Source of the DNA: Candidatus Microthrix parvicella Bio17-1
GTDB lineage: Bacteria; Actinomycetota; Acidimicrobiia; Acidimicrobiales; Microtrichaceae
Length of the DNA stretch: 64,000 bases
Reading direction: 5' to 3'
Assembly (NCBI RefSeq): GCF_000299415.1
Contig: NZ_AMPG01000008.1
Coordinates: 1-64,000, forward strand
Below are positions 8,981 through 16,859 of this stretch, piece by piece (positions within the stretch are counted from its first letter, which is position 1; each line of letters begins with the position of its first letter). The translations under genes and the position numbers were made by a program. The notes below the pieces were generated by a model. The model searched no databases. It was given only the letters and a program-made list of their open reading frames with translations, and was not told the origin of the DNA.

Positions 8981-9064
8981 GTGGCCCCTCTTTCGTGTGA
9001 ATTGGATGCTGGAGAGTTGATCGGTGCAGGTCGGTTGCTCGCCGGTGGGCGACCAGTGGTTGCC

Positions 9065-9823
9065 TCAGCGTTCGTGGCTGGGAGCCCGCTTCTCAACGAA
9101 GGCGTCGCGGGCCTCGTCGGACACGCCGGACAGGTTCAGCTCGAACGTGAAGCCCTGCTCCATGCGGTAGCTGCGCTTCACATCCACCGGGTCGATGGCG
9201 TTCAGCGATTCTTTGGCCGCTCGGATCACCAGCCTGCTGTGCTGGGTGATCGACCGGGCGATCCGTTCTGCGGTGGGGATCACCTCGTCGCGTGGCGCCA
9301 CCTCGGCCACCGATCCCCAGGCGTGCAGCATGGACACGTCGATTGGCTCGGCGGTGTAGACCATCTGACGCATTCGGTGCGGGGGGACCAGCCGGGCCAG
9401 GTGTGTGGCGGCGCCGAGTGCTCCCTGCTTGACCTCGGGCAGGCCGATCGTGGTGCCCTCTGCGGCGACGATGATGTCGGAGTTGCCCATCAGGCCGATG
9501 CCTCCGCCCAGCACGAAGTCGTGCACGACGCAGATCACCGGCACCTCGCAGTCGTAGATCGCCCCGAAGGCGGCGGCGCAGCCGCGGTTGGCGCCGATCA
9601 GCGCGTCGAAGCCCTCGGTGTTCTGCATCTCCTTGATGTCCACACCAGCATTGAAGCCCTTGCCGGCGGCCGACAGGATGACCACGCCCACCTCGGGGTC
9701 GCGTCCGGCTGCGGTGAGCAGATCGGCCAGCTCGAACCATCCGGCCACGGTCAGTGCGTTCACCGGCGGATGATCCATCACCAGGTGACAGATGCCGTCG
9801 GTTGTGGTGACCTGAAAGCCCAT
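9065..9823 (-). CDS. echA20: EchA20-like steroid ring D hydrolase (crotonase family)
   Basis: A 252-residue crotonase-fold enzyme. Start ATG 9823, with a GGAG site about 10 bp upstream; the longer open frame is not conserved. Seen: MDHPPVNALTVAGWFELADL, GKGFNAGVDIKEMQNTEGF, GANRGCAAAF, GGGIGLMGNSDIIVAAE, GLPEVKQGALGAATHLARLV and RMEQGFTFELNLSGVSDEA. These are close to M. tuberculosis EchA20 (Rv3550), which hydrolyses ring D of HIEC-CoA to give COCHEA-CoA, the IpdAB substrate. It is the first gene of the echA20-ipdA-ipdB-ipdC run and is divergent from the SDR gene. A palindromic operator lies 42 bp upstream of the start. Confidence 0.88.
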   Translation of the reverse strand: MGFQVTTTDGICHLVMDHPPVNALTVAGWFELADLLTAAGRDPEVGVVILSAAGKGFNAGVDIKEMQNTEGFDALIGANRGCAAAFGAIYDCEVPVICVVHDFVLGGGIGLMGNSDIIVAAEGTTIGLPEVKQGALGAATHLARLVPPHRMRQMVYTAEPIDVSMLHAWGSVAEVAPRDEVIPTAERIARSITQHSRLVIRAAKESLNAIDPVDVKRSYRMEQGFTFELNLSGVSDEARDAFVEKRAPSHER

Positions 9824-9864
9824 GGTGTGCCATCTCCAAGATGCCGGGGCGCCCACTCCGCGTT

Positions 9865-9887
9865 CAATCTGACGATGTGTCAGATTG
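9865..9887. promoter_or_regulatory. Palindromic operator between echA20 and SDR genes
   Basis: CAATCTGAC and GTCAGATTG form a perfect 9-bp inverted repeat separated by 5 bp (GATGT). It lies in the 99-bp gap between two divergent genes. The geometry fits a TetR-family dimer. In mycobacteria the orthologous divergent genes are controlled by the TetR repressor KstR2, although its published motif is different. The same half-sites with the same 5-bp spacing recur at 11646-11660. Confidence 0.65.
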
Positions 9888-9922
9888 GTGAGGAACGGTA
9901 GTCCAGTCACCCCAGGAGCACC

Positions 9923-10741
9923 ATGAGCACGGCCCAGACCAACGACCACGCCACCACCGACCCGCTGGATTTCACCGGATCGGTGGTGTTGGTCACCGGC
10001 GGTTCCCGAGGCATCGGCCGAGGCATCACCGAGGCCTTCCTCAGTCATGGCGCAGCGGTGGTGATCTGTGGCCGCAGCGAGCCCGAGCAGCTTCCGGAGG
10101 CACGGGGACGCACGGCCAGGTTCGTCGCCGCCGACGTGCGCGACGCAGCCGCCGTCGATGCGCTCATCAGCGATATTGAGGCCAGCGAGGGCCACCTCGA
10201 CGTGGTGATCAATAACGCGGGCGGGGCCCCACAGGTGGACGCCGCCGAGGTCAGCCCTCGGTTTCACGAGGCGATCATCGCCCTCAACCTCACCGCTCCG
10301 CTTCACGTGGCCCAGCGGGCCAACCGCGTGATGCGCACCCAGGACGCCGGTGGCTCGATCATCAACATCGCCTCGGTGTCGGGCGTCCGCCCCTCCCCGG
10401 GCACCGCCGCCTACGGCGCGGCCAAAGCCGGGCTGATCGGATTGACCACCTCGCTTGCGGTGGAGTGGGCCCCGAAGGTGCGCATGAATGCGGTGATCGC
10501 CGGGCTGATCGAAACCGAACAGGCGCACCTGCATTACGGCGATGAGGCCGGGGTCGCCGCGGTGGCGGCAACCGTCCCGCTTGGCCGCATGGGCAATCCG
10601 GCCGACCTGGCGAACGCGTGCCTGTACCTCGCGTCACCGCTGGCGTCGTACGTGTCGGGGTCCACGCTGACGTTGCACGGCGGGGGCGAACGGCCCGCGT
10701 TCCTCGACGAGGCTGAACCGACCGCACCTGGCAACGCCTGA
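9923..10741 (+). CDS. Short-chain dehydrogenase/reductase, steroid-cluster type
   Basis: A 272-residue NAD(P)-dependent SDR. Seen: the cofactor motif VTGGSRGIGRGI (about residues 25-36), NNAGG, the catalytic Ser in INIASVSG, and Tyr-x-x-x-Lys in AAYGAAKAG. The C-terminal dinucleotide-domain closing segment YVSGSTLTLHGGGE is also present. It sits where M. tuberculosis has Rv3549c, divergent from echA20, so a hydroxy/keto step on a steroid C/D-ring CoA ester is inferred. FabG-like activity cannot be excluded from sequence alone. The start ATG 9923 follows an AGGAGCACC ribosome site. Confidence 0.85.
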   Translation: MSTAQTNDHATTDPLDFTGSVVLVTGGSRGIGRGITEAFLSHGAAVVICGRSEPEQLPEARGRTARFVAADVRDAAAVDALISDIEASEGHLDVVINNAGGAPQVDAAEVSPRFHEAIIALNLTAPLHVAQRANRVMRTQDAGGSIINIASVSGVRPSPGTAAYGAAKAGLIGLTTSLAVEWAPKVRMNAVIAGLIETEQAHLHYGDEAGVAAVAATVPLGRMGNPADLANACLYLASPLASYVSGSTLTLHGGGERPAFLDEAEPTAPGNA

Positions 10742-10742
10742 G

Positions 10743-10788
10743 GCCGCAAGGCGTCGCCGGTACGCGCTTCGAGGTACCGGCTTGCGGC
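10743..10788 (+). terminator. Hairpin terminator candidate after SDR gene
   Basis: GCCGCAAG (10743-10750) pairs with CTTGCGGC (10781-10788), and inside it CCGGTAC (10757-10763) pairs with GTACCGG (10774-10780) around a 10-nt loop. A six-base bulge lies on the 5' side. It starts one base after the SDR stop codon. There is no T-run, as is common in high-GC actinobacteria. Confidence 0.5.
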
Positions 10789-10836
10789 GGGTGACCCTCC
10801 CCCAGAAATCGACAGTCGGCAACTAGCGTCGGGGGG

Positions 10837-11586
10837 GTGAGCCCACCCCGACCCACCTTCGACCGGACCGTCGTCGGGCGCGTCCTGATGCTGGCCGGCC
10901 TGGCACTGCTGCTGACCTCGTGCGGGGGCAATTCAGGAGTCGGCTTGTTCGGCGACTACAACGGGCGCCTCGACTTCGCAACCAAGGATGTCGCGGCCGG
11001 CCGCCAGCAGGCGCGGCTGATCGTGGAGGAGGGCCACCAGGGACGGTTGGAGAAGGAGGAAACGAGCTTCCCTCCAAGATTCCTGGGGCTTTTCGCGGGC
11101 GATCCGCAGGCGGTGATGACCTTTCGGGTTCCGGCCAGGCAGTTCGACTCAACCATGGTGGACCTCGACACTCCTTCGGTCGGAACGGTGACCAACCGCG
11201 TCGTGACCGGCCGCGACGACATCGAACGACGAAGCGACCTGTCCGAGATCTCCCAGATCCTCAACGATCGTTTAGACGAGGTCGTCGATCAGAACGGTGA
11301 CGACGAGGACGTGATCGATGCCCAGGAGCAGCTCGCCGAGCTCGCCGAGCAATCAAACCGTCCGGTGCTGGTGGTGACCCTGCAACCCGGCCGAGGTCTC
11401 GGCGGATGGTTCAGCGTCCTCTTCTTCAACCGACTCGTGTGGTTGATCCTCGGCTTGATGGTCGGCTTCGCATTCGGGCACAAGAAGGGCGAACCCAAGG
11501 TCAGCCCCGTTTACGGGAAAGACGACGACCGCCAAAACTCGCCCGAGAAAAACCCTGACGTGAACGACTGGGGCGAGCCCGCCTGA
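10837..11586 (+). CDS. Lipoprotein distantly resembling DUF4349 proteins
   Basis: A 249-residue protein beginning with GTG 10837. A signal sequence ends in a lipobox, LLLTSC, with Cys29 as the lipidated residue. The middle part contains AVMTFRVPARQFDSTMVDLD and TNRVVTGRDDIERRSDL. This recalls the ridge of DUF4349 domains (compare the 3172 gene), followed by acidic coiled-coil sequence. A membrane helix near residues 190-215 (LVWLILGLMVGFAFG) and a hydrophilic tail end the protein. Function unknown. It is probably anchored at both ends of its extracytoplasmic domain. Confidence 0.65.
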   Translation: MSPPRPTFDRTVVGRVLMLAGLALLLTSCGGNSGVGLFGDYNGRLDFATKDVAAGRQQARLIVEEGHQGRLEKEETSFPPRFLGLFAGDPQAVMTFRVPARQFDSTMVDLDTPSVGTVTNRVVTGRDDIERRSDLSEISQILNDRLDEVVDQNGDDEDVIDAQEQLAELAEQSNRPVLVVTLQPGRGLGGWFSVLFFNRLVWLILGLMVGFAFGHKKGEPKVSPVYGKDDDRQNSPEKNPDVNDWGEPA

Positions 11587-11644
11587 GCCTCGAGCCCAAC
11601 GGTTCGACGCAGCATTGCGTATCTGGCACAGTTGCGACCGCAGA

Positions 11645-11662
11645 TCTGACGCGGCGTCAGGT
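11645..11662. promoter_or_regulatory. Second copy of the CTGAC-N5-GTCAG palindrome
   Basis: CTGAC (11646-11650) and GTCAG (11656-11660) are separated by GCGGC, giving the same half-sites and spacing as the palindrome at 9865-9887. The match extends outwards (ATCTGAC on the left, GTCAGGTT on the right, one mismatch). It lies 70-90 bp upstream of the DUF35 gene start. This suggests that the DUF35/lipid-transfer operon and the echA20/SDR pair answer to one regulator. Confidence 0.55.
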
Positions 11663-11732
11663 TTGACAGCGTTCACGGTCCGTCGATTCACCGGAGACGG
11701 CTCGGGACCCCATTCTGCCAGAGGAGCACGCT

Positions 11733-12224
11733 ATGAGCGCTCAACAGTCACCCACCTCGGCGACAAGTTCGTTTGCGGTCGAGGGATGGTTCGAGACCGA
11801 TCCGGCGCCCGCGCTGATCGGGTCGCGATGCATCGGTTCGGGCACGTACTTCTTCCCGCCGACCGACACCTCCAGGGCCCCCGGTTATGCCGGCGGCGCC
11901 ACCGAGGAGGTGCGGCTCAGCAACCGCGGCAGGCTGTGGAGCTACACGTCGGCGGGCTATCAGCCTCCCGAGCCGTACCTCGAGCCACCCGAGGGCTTTG
12001 CGCCCTTCGCCATCGCTGCGGTGGAACTGCCCGACGAGGGGCTGGTCGTACTCGGCCAGGTGCCCAGCGACGTCAGCACCGAGGACCTGACCGTGGGCAT
12101 GGAGATGGAACTGGTGATCGACACGTTGTACGCCGACGACGAAGGCACCAAGGTGATCTGGAAGTGGCGGCCGGTTGCAACCACCAACCCGGCGACTAGT
12201 GAGATGACGGAGGCAGGTCGATGA
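11733..12224 (+). CDS. DUF35 OB-fold protein lacking most zinc-ribbon cysteines
   Basis: A 163-residue partner protein of thiolase-like enzymes. Members normally carry a rubredoxin-like zinc ribbon (four cysteines) and then an OB fold. Here the region reads GSRCIGSGTYFFPP and continues to APGYAGG. Only one of the four expected cysteines is left, while the GTYFFPP core is kept. The OB part follows, with GRLWSYTSAGYQPPEP, APFAIAAVELPDEGLVVLG and a C-terminal strand-rich stretch. The stop overlaps the next start (ATGA), so it is coupled to the lipid-transfer-protein gene. In steroid pathways such pairs (for example Ltp2 with a ChsH2 DUF35 domain) form retro-aldolases. Confidence 0.8.
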   Translation: MSAQQSPTSATSSFAVEGWFETDPAPALIGSRCIGSGTYFFPPTDTSRAPGYAGGATEEVRLSNRGRLWSYTSAGYQPPEPYLEPPEGFAPFAIAAVELPDEGLVVLGQVPSDVSTEDLTVGMEMELVIDTLYADDEGTKVIWKWRPVATTNPATSEMTEAGR

Positions 12225-13417
12225 GTCACGACAACGACGTCGCAGTGCTCGGTGTGGGCATGCACCCCTGGGGCAAGTGGGGCCGCAACTTCGTCAGCTA
12301 CGGCGTCCACGCCGCACTCGCAGCGCTTGAAGACGCGGGCATCCCATGGACCGACGTTGGGTTCGTGTCGGGTGCCGACACGATGCGCAACGGGTACCCC
12401 GGCTACGTGGCCGGCGCCACGTTCGCCCAGGCGCTGGGCTGGACCGGCGTGCCGGTCACCTCCAGCTACGGCGCCTGCGCCTCGGGTGCGATGGCCATCG
12501 AGGCCGCCCGGGCCCGCATCCTGTCGGGTCGCTGCGACGTGGCCCTGGTCGTGGGGGCCGACACCACCCCCAAGGGATTTCTCGCCCCGCAGGGCGGCGA
12601 GCGCACCGACGACCCGGACTGGCTTCGGTTCCGACTGCTCGGCGCGACCAACCCGACCTATTTCGGCATGTACGCCCGCCGGAGGATCGACCTCTATGGA
12701 GCCACCGTCGACGACTTCACCGCCGTCAAGGTCAAGAACGCACAACACGGCCTGAACAACCCCTACGCCCGCTACCGCAAGGCGTTCTCGGCCGAGGACG
12801 TGGCCGCATCGCCGGTCGTCGCCGACCCGCTGCACCTGCTGCACATCTGCGCCACCTCCGACGGTGGTGCAGCCATGGTGCTCACCTCAGCGGAGTACGC
12901 CCGCAAGCGCGGCCTCGACAACCCGGTGCGGGTGGCGGCGGTGTCGACGACGACGCCGACCTATCCCAACACGGTCATCGAGATGCCCCACTTCGCCACC
13001 GACTCCACCGTCGGTTACCCGCTGCCGGAACGCACCTTCAAGCAGAGCATCGGCCACGCCGCCTACGAGGAGGCCGGCCTGGGTCCGGACGATGTCGACG
13101 TCGCCGAGGTCTACGACCTGTCGGCCGCCTTGGAGTTGGACTGGTACGAGGATCTCGGATTCTGCGAACCGGGTGAGGCCGAGGGCATGATCCGTGACGG
13201 GGCGACCACCATCGGGGGTCGCCTGCCGGTGAATCCGTCCGGTGGTCTGGCCTGCTTCGGCGAGGCGGTCCCCGCCCAGGCCATCGCTCAGGCGTGCGAG
13301 CTCACCTGGCAGCTTCGGGGCCAGGCCGAAGGCCGTCAGGTTGACGGCGCCAAGGTGGGCATCACCGCCAACCAGGGTCTGTTCGGCCACGGCTCATCGG
13401 TGATCCTCACCCGCTGA
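12221..13417 (+). CDS. Lipid-transfer-protein-like thiolase fold enzyme (probable acyl-CoA aldolase or thiolase)
   Basis: A 398-residue protein of the SCP2-thiolase/lipid-transfer family. Seen: SSYGACASGAMAIEAAR, where the nucleophile Cys would lie, HICATSDGGAAMVLTS, NPSGGLACFGEAVPA and NQGLFGHGSSVI. The motif that in true thiolases supplies a catalytic His (GHP) reads GEAVPA, and the last catalytic Cys position reads ANQG. A normal Claisen thiolase is therefore unlikely and a retro-aldol role with the DUF35 partner is more plausible (inference). It overlaps the DUF35 stop by 4 bp and is probably co-regulated with the steroid genes through the palindrome at 11646. Confidence 0.8.
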   Translation: MSHDNDVAVLGVGMHPWGKWGRNFVSYGVHAALAALEDAGIPWTDVGFVSGADTMRNGYPGYVAGATFAQALGWTGVPVTSSYGACASGAMAIEAARARILSGRCDVALVVGADTTPKGFLAPQGGERTDDPDWLRFRLLGATNPTYFGMYARRRIDLYGATVDDFTAVKVKNAQHGLNNPYARYRKAFSAEDVAASPVVADPLHLLHICATSDGGAAMVLTSAEYARKRGLDNPVRVAAVSTTTPTYPNTVIEMPHFATDSTVGYPLPERTFKQSIGHAAYEEAGLGPDDVDVAEVYDLSAALELDWYEDLGFCEPGEAEGMIRDGATTIGGRLPVNPSGGLACFGEAVPAQAIAQACELTWQLRGQAEGRQVDGAKVGITANQGLFGHGSSVILTR

Positions 13418-13454
13418 GCCGCCCGGCGGCCTCGGCCCCGCTACCGTCGTTTCG

Positions 13455-14615
13455 GTGAGCAGGTCCCCACAGGTTGGCATCGCGGACGGTAACGGATGGC
13501 GTGATCACCTGGCCGAACGGGCCGACGCCATCAAGTCCGCCGGGCGTTGGCGCTCGACGCGAACCTACGATTCGCTCGGCCCAAGCGGCACGCTCGATCA
13601 CGGTCCCGACCCCGTCGTCACGTTCGCCTCCAACGACTACCTCGGCCTCAGCTCCCATCCGGCGGTGATCGAAGCGGCGTCCGCCGCCACCCACCGCTGG
13701 GGTACCGGCGCCGGGGCCTCGCGGCTGATCTGCGGCACCCGACCGGTGCACGACGAGCTGCAGGAGGAGTTGGCCGATTGGAAGCACACCGAGGCTGCCC
13801 TGGTGTTCCCGACCGGGTTCGCCGCCAACCTCGGGGTCCTCACCGTTCTGGGCGGGCCCGGGGTTCGCATCGTGTCCGACGAACTCAACCACGCCTCAAT
13901 CATCGACGGTGCCCGGCTGGCCAGCGCCGAGGTGGCCATCTATCCCCACCTCGACCTTGCTGCTGCGTCTGCGCTGATCACCGAGTGGCCGGGCCGGTCG
14001 GTGCTGGTGACCGACGCCGTGTTCTCGATGGACGGCGATGCCGTCGACATGGAAGAGGCGGTCGAGCGCTGCGCACAGCTTGGCGCGGCACTCGTCGTCG
14101 ACGAGGCCCACTCGGTGTGGGGGCCCAACCTTTCTGGGCCGGCAGGACCGCTCGATGCTCCCCCGGTCGTCCGTGTCGGCACGCTGTCCAAAAGCCTCGG
14201 GGCGATGGGTGGGTTCGTTGCAGGTCCGCGCGCGGTCATCGACTTGCTGGTCAACGCAGCCCGCCCGTTCATCTTCTCGACCGGCCTCTCCCCCGGCGAC
14301 GCGGCCGCCGCCCTCGCGGCGCTCCACCTCGTGCGTTCGCCGGAGGGGCGCGCTCTGGTGCGGCGGGTCCGTGCCCACACCGACCGGCTGACGCCGAACC
14401 ATCCCAGCCCGATCGTTCCGGTCATCATCGGCGACGAGCATCGGGCGGTCGCCGCCTCCGAGGACCTACTCGATCTCGGCTACTGGGTGCCGGCCATCAG
14501 ACCCCCGACTGTGGCGCCGGGCACCAGTCGCCTGCGCATCACGCTGTCGGCCGCCCACGACGACGAGCACATCGACGGCCTCCTCGCAGCTCTCGACCGG
14601 CTGGGCCTGCGATGA
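13455..14615 (+). CDS. bioF: 8-amino-7-oxononanoate synthase
   Basis: A 386-residue PLP enzyme of the alpha-oxoamine synthase family. It condenses pimeloyl-thioester with alanine in biotin synthesis. GTG start at 13455. Seen: FASNDYLGLSSHPAV, GTGAGASRLICGT, FPTGFAANLGVLTVL, HASIIDGARL, the PLP-binding aspartate in VVDEAHSVWG, and the Schiff-base lysine in GTLSKSLGAMGGFVAG. The next gene is bioD, with a 4-bp overlap. bioA and bioB are not in the window. KBL-type activity is less likely because of the bioD neighbour. Confidence 0.9.
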   Translation: MSRSPQVGIADGNGWRDHLAERADAIKSAGRWRSTRTYDSLGPSGTLDHGPDPVVTFASNDYLGLSSHPAVIEAASAATHRWGTGAGASRLICGTRPVHDELQEELADWKHTEAALVFPTGFAANLGVLTVLGGPGVRIVSDELNHASIIDGARLASAEVAIYPHLDLAAASALITEWPGRSVLVTDAVFSMDGDAVDMEEAVERCAQLGAALVVDEAHSVWGPNLSGPAGPLDAPPVVRVGTLSKSLGAMGGFVAGPRAVIDLLVNAARPFIFSTGLSPGDAAAALAALHLVRSPEGRALVRRVRAHTDRLTPNHPSPIVPVIIGDEHRAVAASEDLLDLGYWVPAIRPPTVAPGTSRLRITLSAAHDDEHIDGLLAALDRLGLR

Positions 14616-15334
14616 GCCAATCAACCAGCGCCGGGGCCCGACCGAAGTTGCTCGTCGCCTGCGTCGGCACCGCGACCGAGGTGGGTAAGACGTGGGTCGG
14701 CGCCCGGACGATCGAGGCGTTGCGCCGCCGGTCGATCCAGGTTGCGGCACGCAAACCCGCCGAGAGCTTCGCCATCGACGGGCATGAGCCGCTGGACTCC
14801 GAGGTGTTGGCCCACACCAGTGGCGAACCGGCGGAGCAGGTCACACCGCCCCAACGGCGTTATGCGGTCGCCCTCGCCCCGCCGATGGCGGCTCAGCGGC
14901 TCGGCTTGGCACCGCCGTTGATCGCCGAGCTGCTCGTGGAGCTCGGGTGGCCCAGCGGGTGCCGAGTGGGCTGGCTGGAGACGGTGGGCGGGGTGCGCTC
15001 CCCGGTGGCGGCCGATGCCGACTCGCTCGGGCTGTGCGCCGCGGTCGACCCTGACGTGGTCGTGTTGGTGGGTGATGCTTCGCTGGGTGCAATCGGCGCT
15101 GCGGTGTCGGCGATCGACTCGATCACGCTCGGGGCACCGGCGCTGGCCGACCGCACCATCGTGCTGATGAACCGCTTCGACCCCGACGACGATGGCCATC
15201 GCGAGAACCACCGCTGGCTGGCCGAGCACCTGTCCCAACCGGTCCTCACCGACATCGCATCGCTGGCCAACCGCCTTGCCGACGCGGTCGGGCGCGCCGA
15301 CCAAACGTTCGGCGCGCCCAGGGGAAGCGCCTGA
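14612..15334 (+). CDS. bioD: Dethiobiotin synthetase
   Basis: A 240-residue P-loop enzyme that closes the ureido ring of dethiobiotin with CO2 and ATP. Start ATG 14612 overlaps the bioF stop (ATGA). Seen: the BioD-type Walker A GTATEVGKTWVG near residue 18, a conserved lysine in ARKPAES, a divergent LETVGGVRSPVA in place of the common EGAGG motif, and VVLVGDASLGAI. The family identity rests on the P-loop and the coupling with bioF. The active-site loop is somewhat unusual. Confidence 0.82.
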   Translation: MSQSTSAGARPKLLVACVGTATEVGKTWVGARTIEALRRRSIQVAARKPAESFAIDGHEPLDSEVLAHTSGEPAEQVTPPQRRYAVALAPPMAAQRLGLAPPLIAELLVELGWPSGCRVGWLETVGGVRSPVAADADSLGLCAAVDPDVVVLVGDASLGAIGAAVSAIDSITLGAPALADRTIVLMNRFDPDDDGHRENHRWLAEHLSQPVLTDIASLANRLADAVGRADQTFGAPRGSA

Positions 15335-15358
15335 GGAGACGGTCGTTAGCCTGGGCGC

Positions 15359-16597
15359 ATGCCCACTCCAGATCCAGCCGACCGCCCCTACGACGTGGTG
15401 CTCTTTGGAGCGACCGGCTTCGTGGGCAGGCTCACCGCCCGGCACCTGGCCGCCCACGCCGACGACTCGACCAGGATTGCGCTGGCCGGGCGCTCGTCGT
15501 CCCGCCTGGAGGAGGTCCGTGCCGAACTCGGCGGGGCGGCCGCCGATTGGCCGCTGATCGTCGCCGACGTCAACGAGCCCGACACGATCGTCGCGCTGGC
15601 CGAGCAGACCCGGGTGGTCGCCACCACGGTCGGGCCGTACGCCCGGTGGGGTCTGCCCCTCGTCGAGGCCTGCGCCGGCGCCGGCACCCACTACGCCGAC
15701 CTCACCGGCGAGGTGCTGTTCGTACGCGACAGCATCGACCGGTTCCACGACGTAGCCGCCGCCTCGGGCGCACGCATCGTGCACTCGTGCGGGTTCGACT
15801 CGGTGCCCTCCGACCTGGCGGTCATGGTTGCGGCCCGCGAGGCCGACACGCGCCACGGCGACCCACTGGCCGAGGCCACGCTGGTGGTCGTGTCGGCCAA
15901 GGGTGGGGTCAGCGGCGGGACGATCGACTCGATCCGCAATCAGGTGGCGGTCATGGCCGCCGACCCGGCGAAGCGCAGCATCGGAGCGGATCCCTACGCG
16001 CTCAGCCCCGACCGCTCGTCCGAGGCCGATCTGGGCCCCCAACGCGACGTTGGCCCGCCCCGCTACGACCGTCGATTGGGCATGTGGGTGGCCCCGTTCG
16101 TCATGGCCCCCTACAACACCCGGATCGTGCGGCGCAGCAATGCCTTGCTCGACCACGCGTACGGTCGCCGCATGCGCTACTCGGAGGTGATCGGGTTCGA
16201 CTCACCGATCACCGGCCCGTTCCTGGCCACCGGCGTCACCGCCGGCACCGTCGCCGGCGCAGCCGCCATGGCCTTCGGCCCCACCCGCAAGCTGCTCGAC
16301 CGGGTGTTGCCGTCCCCCGGGGAAGGGCCCAACTCCAAGACCCGCAGCAACGGCCACTTCCACGTCGATGTGCACGCCACCACCGCCGGGGGCCGCAATG
16401 TGGTGGCGACCGTTGCCGCCGACGGTGATCCCGGTTACGCGGCCACCGCGGTCATGTTGGGCCAGAGCGCGCTCGCCCTCGCCCTCGATGGGGAGGCGCT
16501 TCCCGATGCGGCGGGCGTGCTCACCCCCGCCACCGGCATCGGCGAGGCGCTGGTCGACCGGCTGGTCGCCCGAGACTTCGACATCTCGGTCCGCTAA
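15359..16597 (+). CDS. Saccharopine dehydrogenase-like NAD(P)-binding protein (trans-acting enoyl reductase type)
   Basis: A 412-residue protein with an N-terminal Rossmann motif, VVLFGATGFVGRLTARHLA (residues 12-30), then VVATTVGPYARWGLPLVEAC, GTHYADLTGEV and HSCGFDSVPSDLAV. These are typical of the saccharopine-dehydrogenase-like family that includes the mycobacterial trans-acting enoyl reductase (Rv2953). Substrates there are polyketide or lipid chains. No lysine-pathway neighbour supports true saccharopine activity. It lies 24 bp after bioD and could be cotranscribed. A hydrophobic stretch near residue 295 (GTVAGAAAMAFG) suggests membrane contact. Confidence 0.8.
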   Translation: MPTPDPADRPYDVVLFGATGFVGRLTARHLAAHADDSTRIALAGRSSSRLEEVRAELGGAAADWPLIVADVNEPDTIVALAEQTRVVATTVGPYARWGLPLVEACAGAGTHYADLTGEVLFVRDSIDRFHDVAAASGARIVHSCGFDSVPSDLAVMVAAREADTRHGDPLAEATLVVVSAKGGVSGGTIDSIRNQVAVMAADPAKRSIGADPYALSPDRSSEADLGPQRDVGPPRYDRRLGMWVAPFVMAPYNTRIVRRSNALLDHAYGRRMRYSEVIGFDSPITGPFLATGVTAGTVAGAAAMAFGPTRKLLDRVLPSPGEGPNSKTRSNGHFHVDVHATTAGGRNVVATVAADGDPGYAATAVMLGQSALALALDGEALPDAAGVLTPATGIGEALVDRLVARDFDISVR

Positions 16598-16703
16598 CCC
16601 GGCACCCACACGACCAAGCCGCAACTCGGGAGCCCACACAACCGCCAGACAGTGGTGTGCACTCCCCAGTTGGGCAGATCGTCTGACTGAGCCGACCGAA
16701 TTC

Positions 16704-16741
16704 CGACGACGGCGACGACGGCGACGACGACGACGACGACG
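16704..16741. repeat. GAC/GGC trinucleotide repeat
   Basis: About twelve consecutive CGA/CGG-type triplets run from 16704 to 16741 and read GAC or GGC. It lies in an area with no intact gene. Read on the minus strand in the 16521-17024 frame it would encode a serine tract. Slippage here may have helped wreck the neighbouring reading frame. Confidence 0.7.
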
Positions 16742-16859
16742 GGCAGTGAGCAGCAGCCCACCGCCCACCAACTTCAGTACGGTTGCCGGCAGCATCTTGC
16801 CCGAGGTGCCGGAACCGGTCCGTGGCAACTCCGAGGCGCCACAGGCGTAGGGGTTCCTG

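Noticed and set aside
13547-14611. N-terminal extension of the bioD frame through bioF
   Set aside because: Overlaps bioF in another frame with Arg-rich sequence; BioD starts naturally at ATG 14612.
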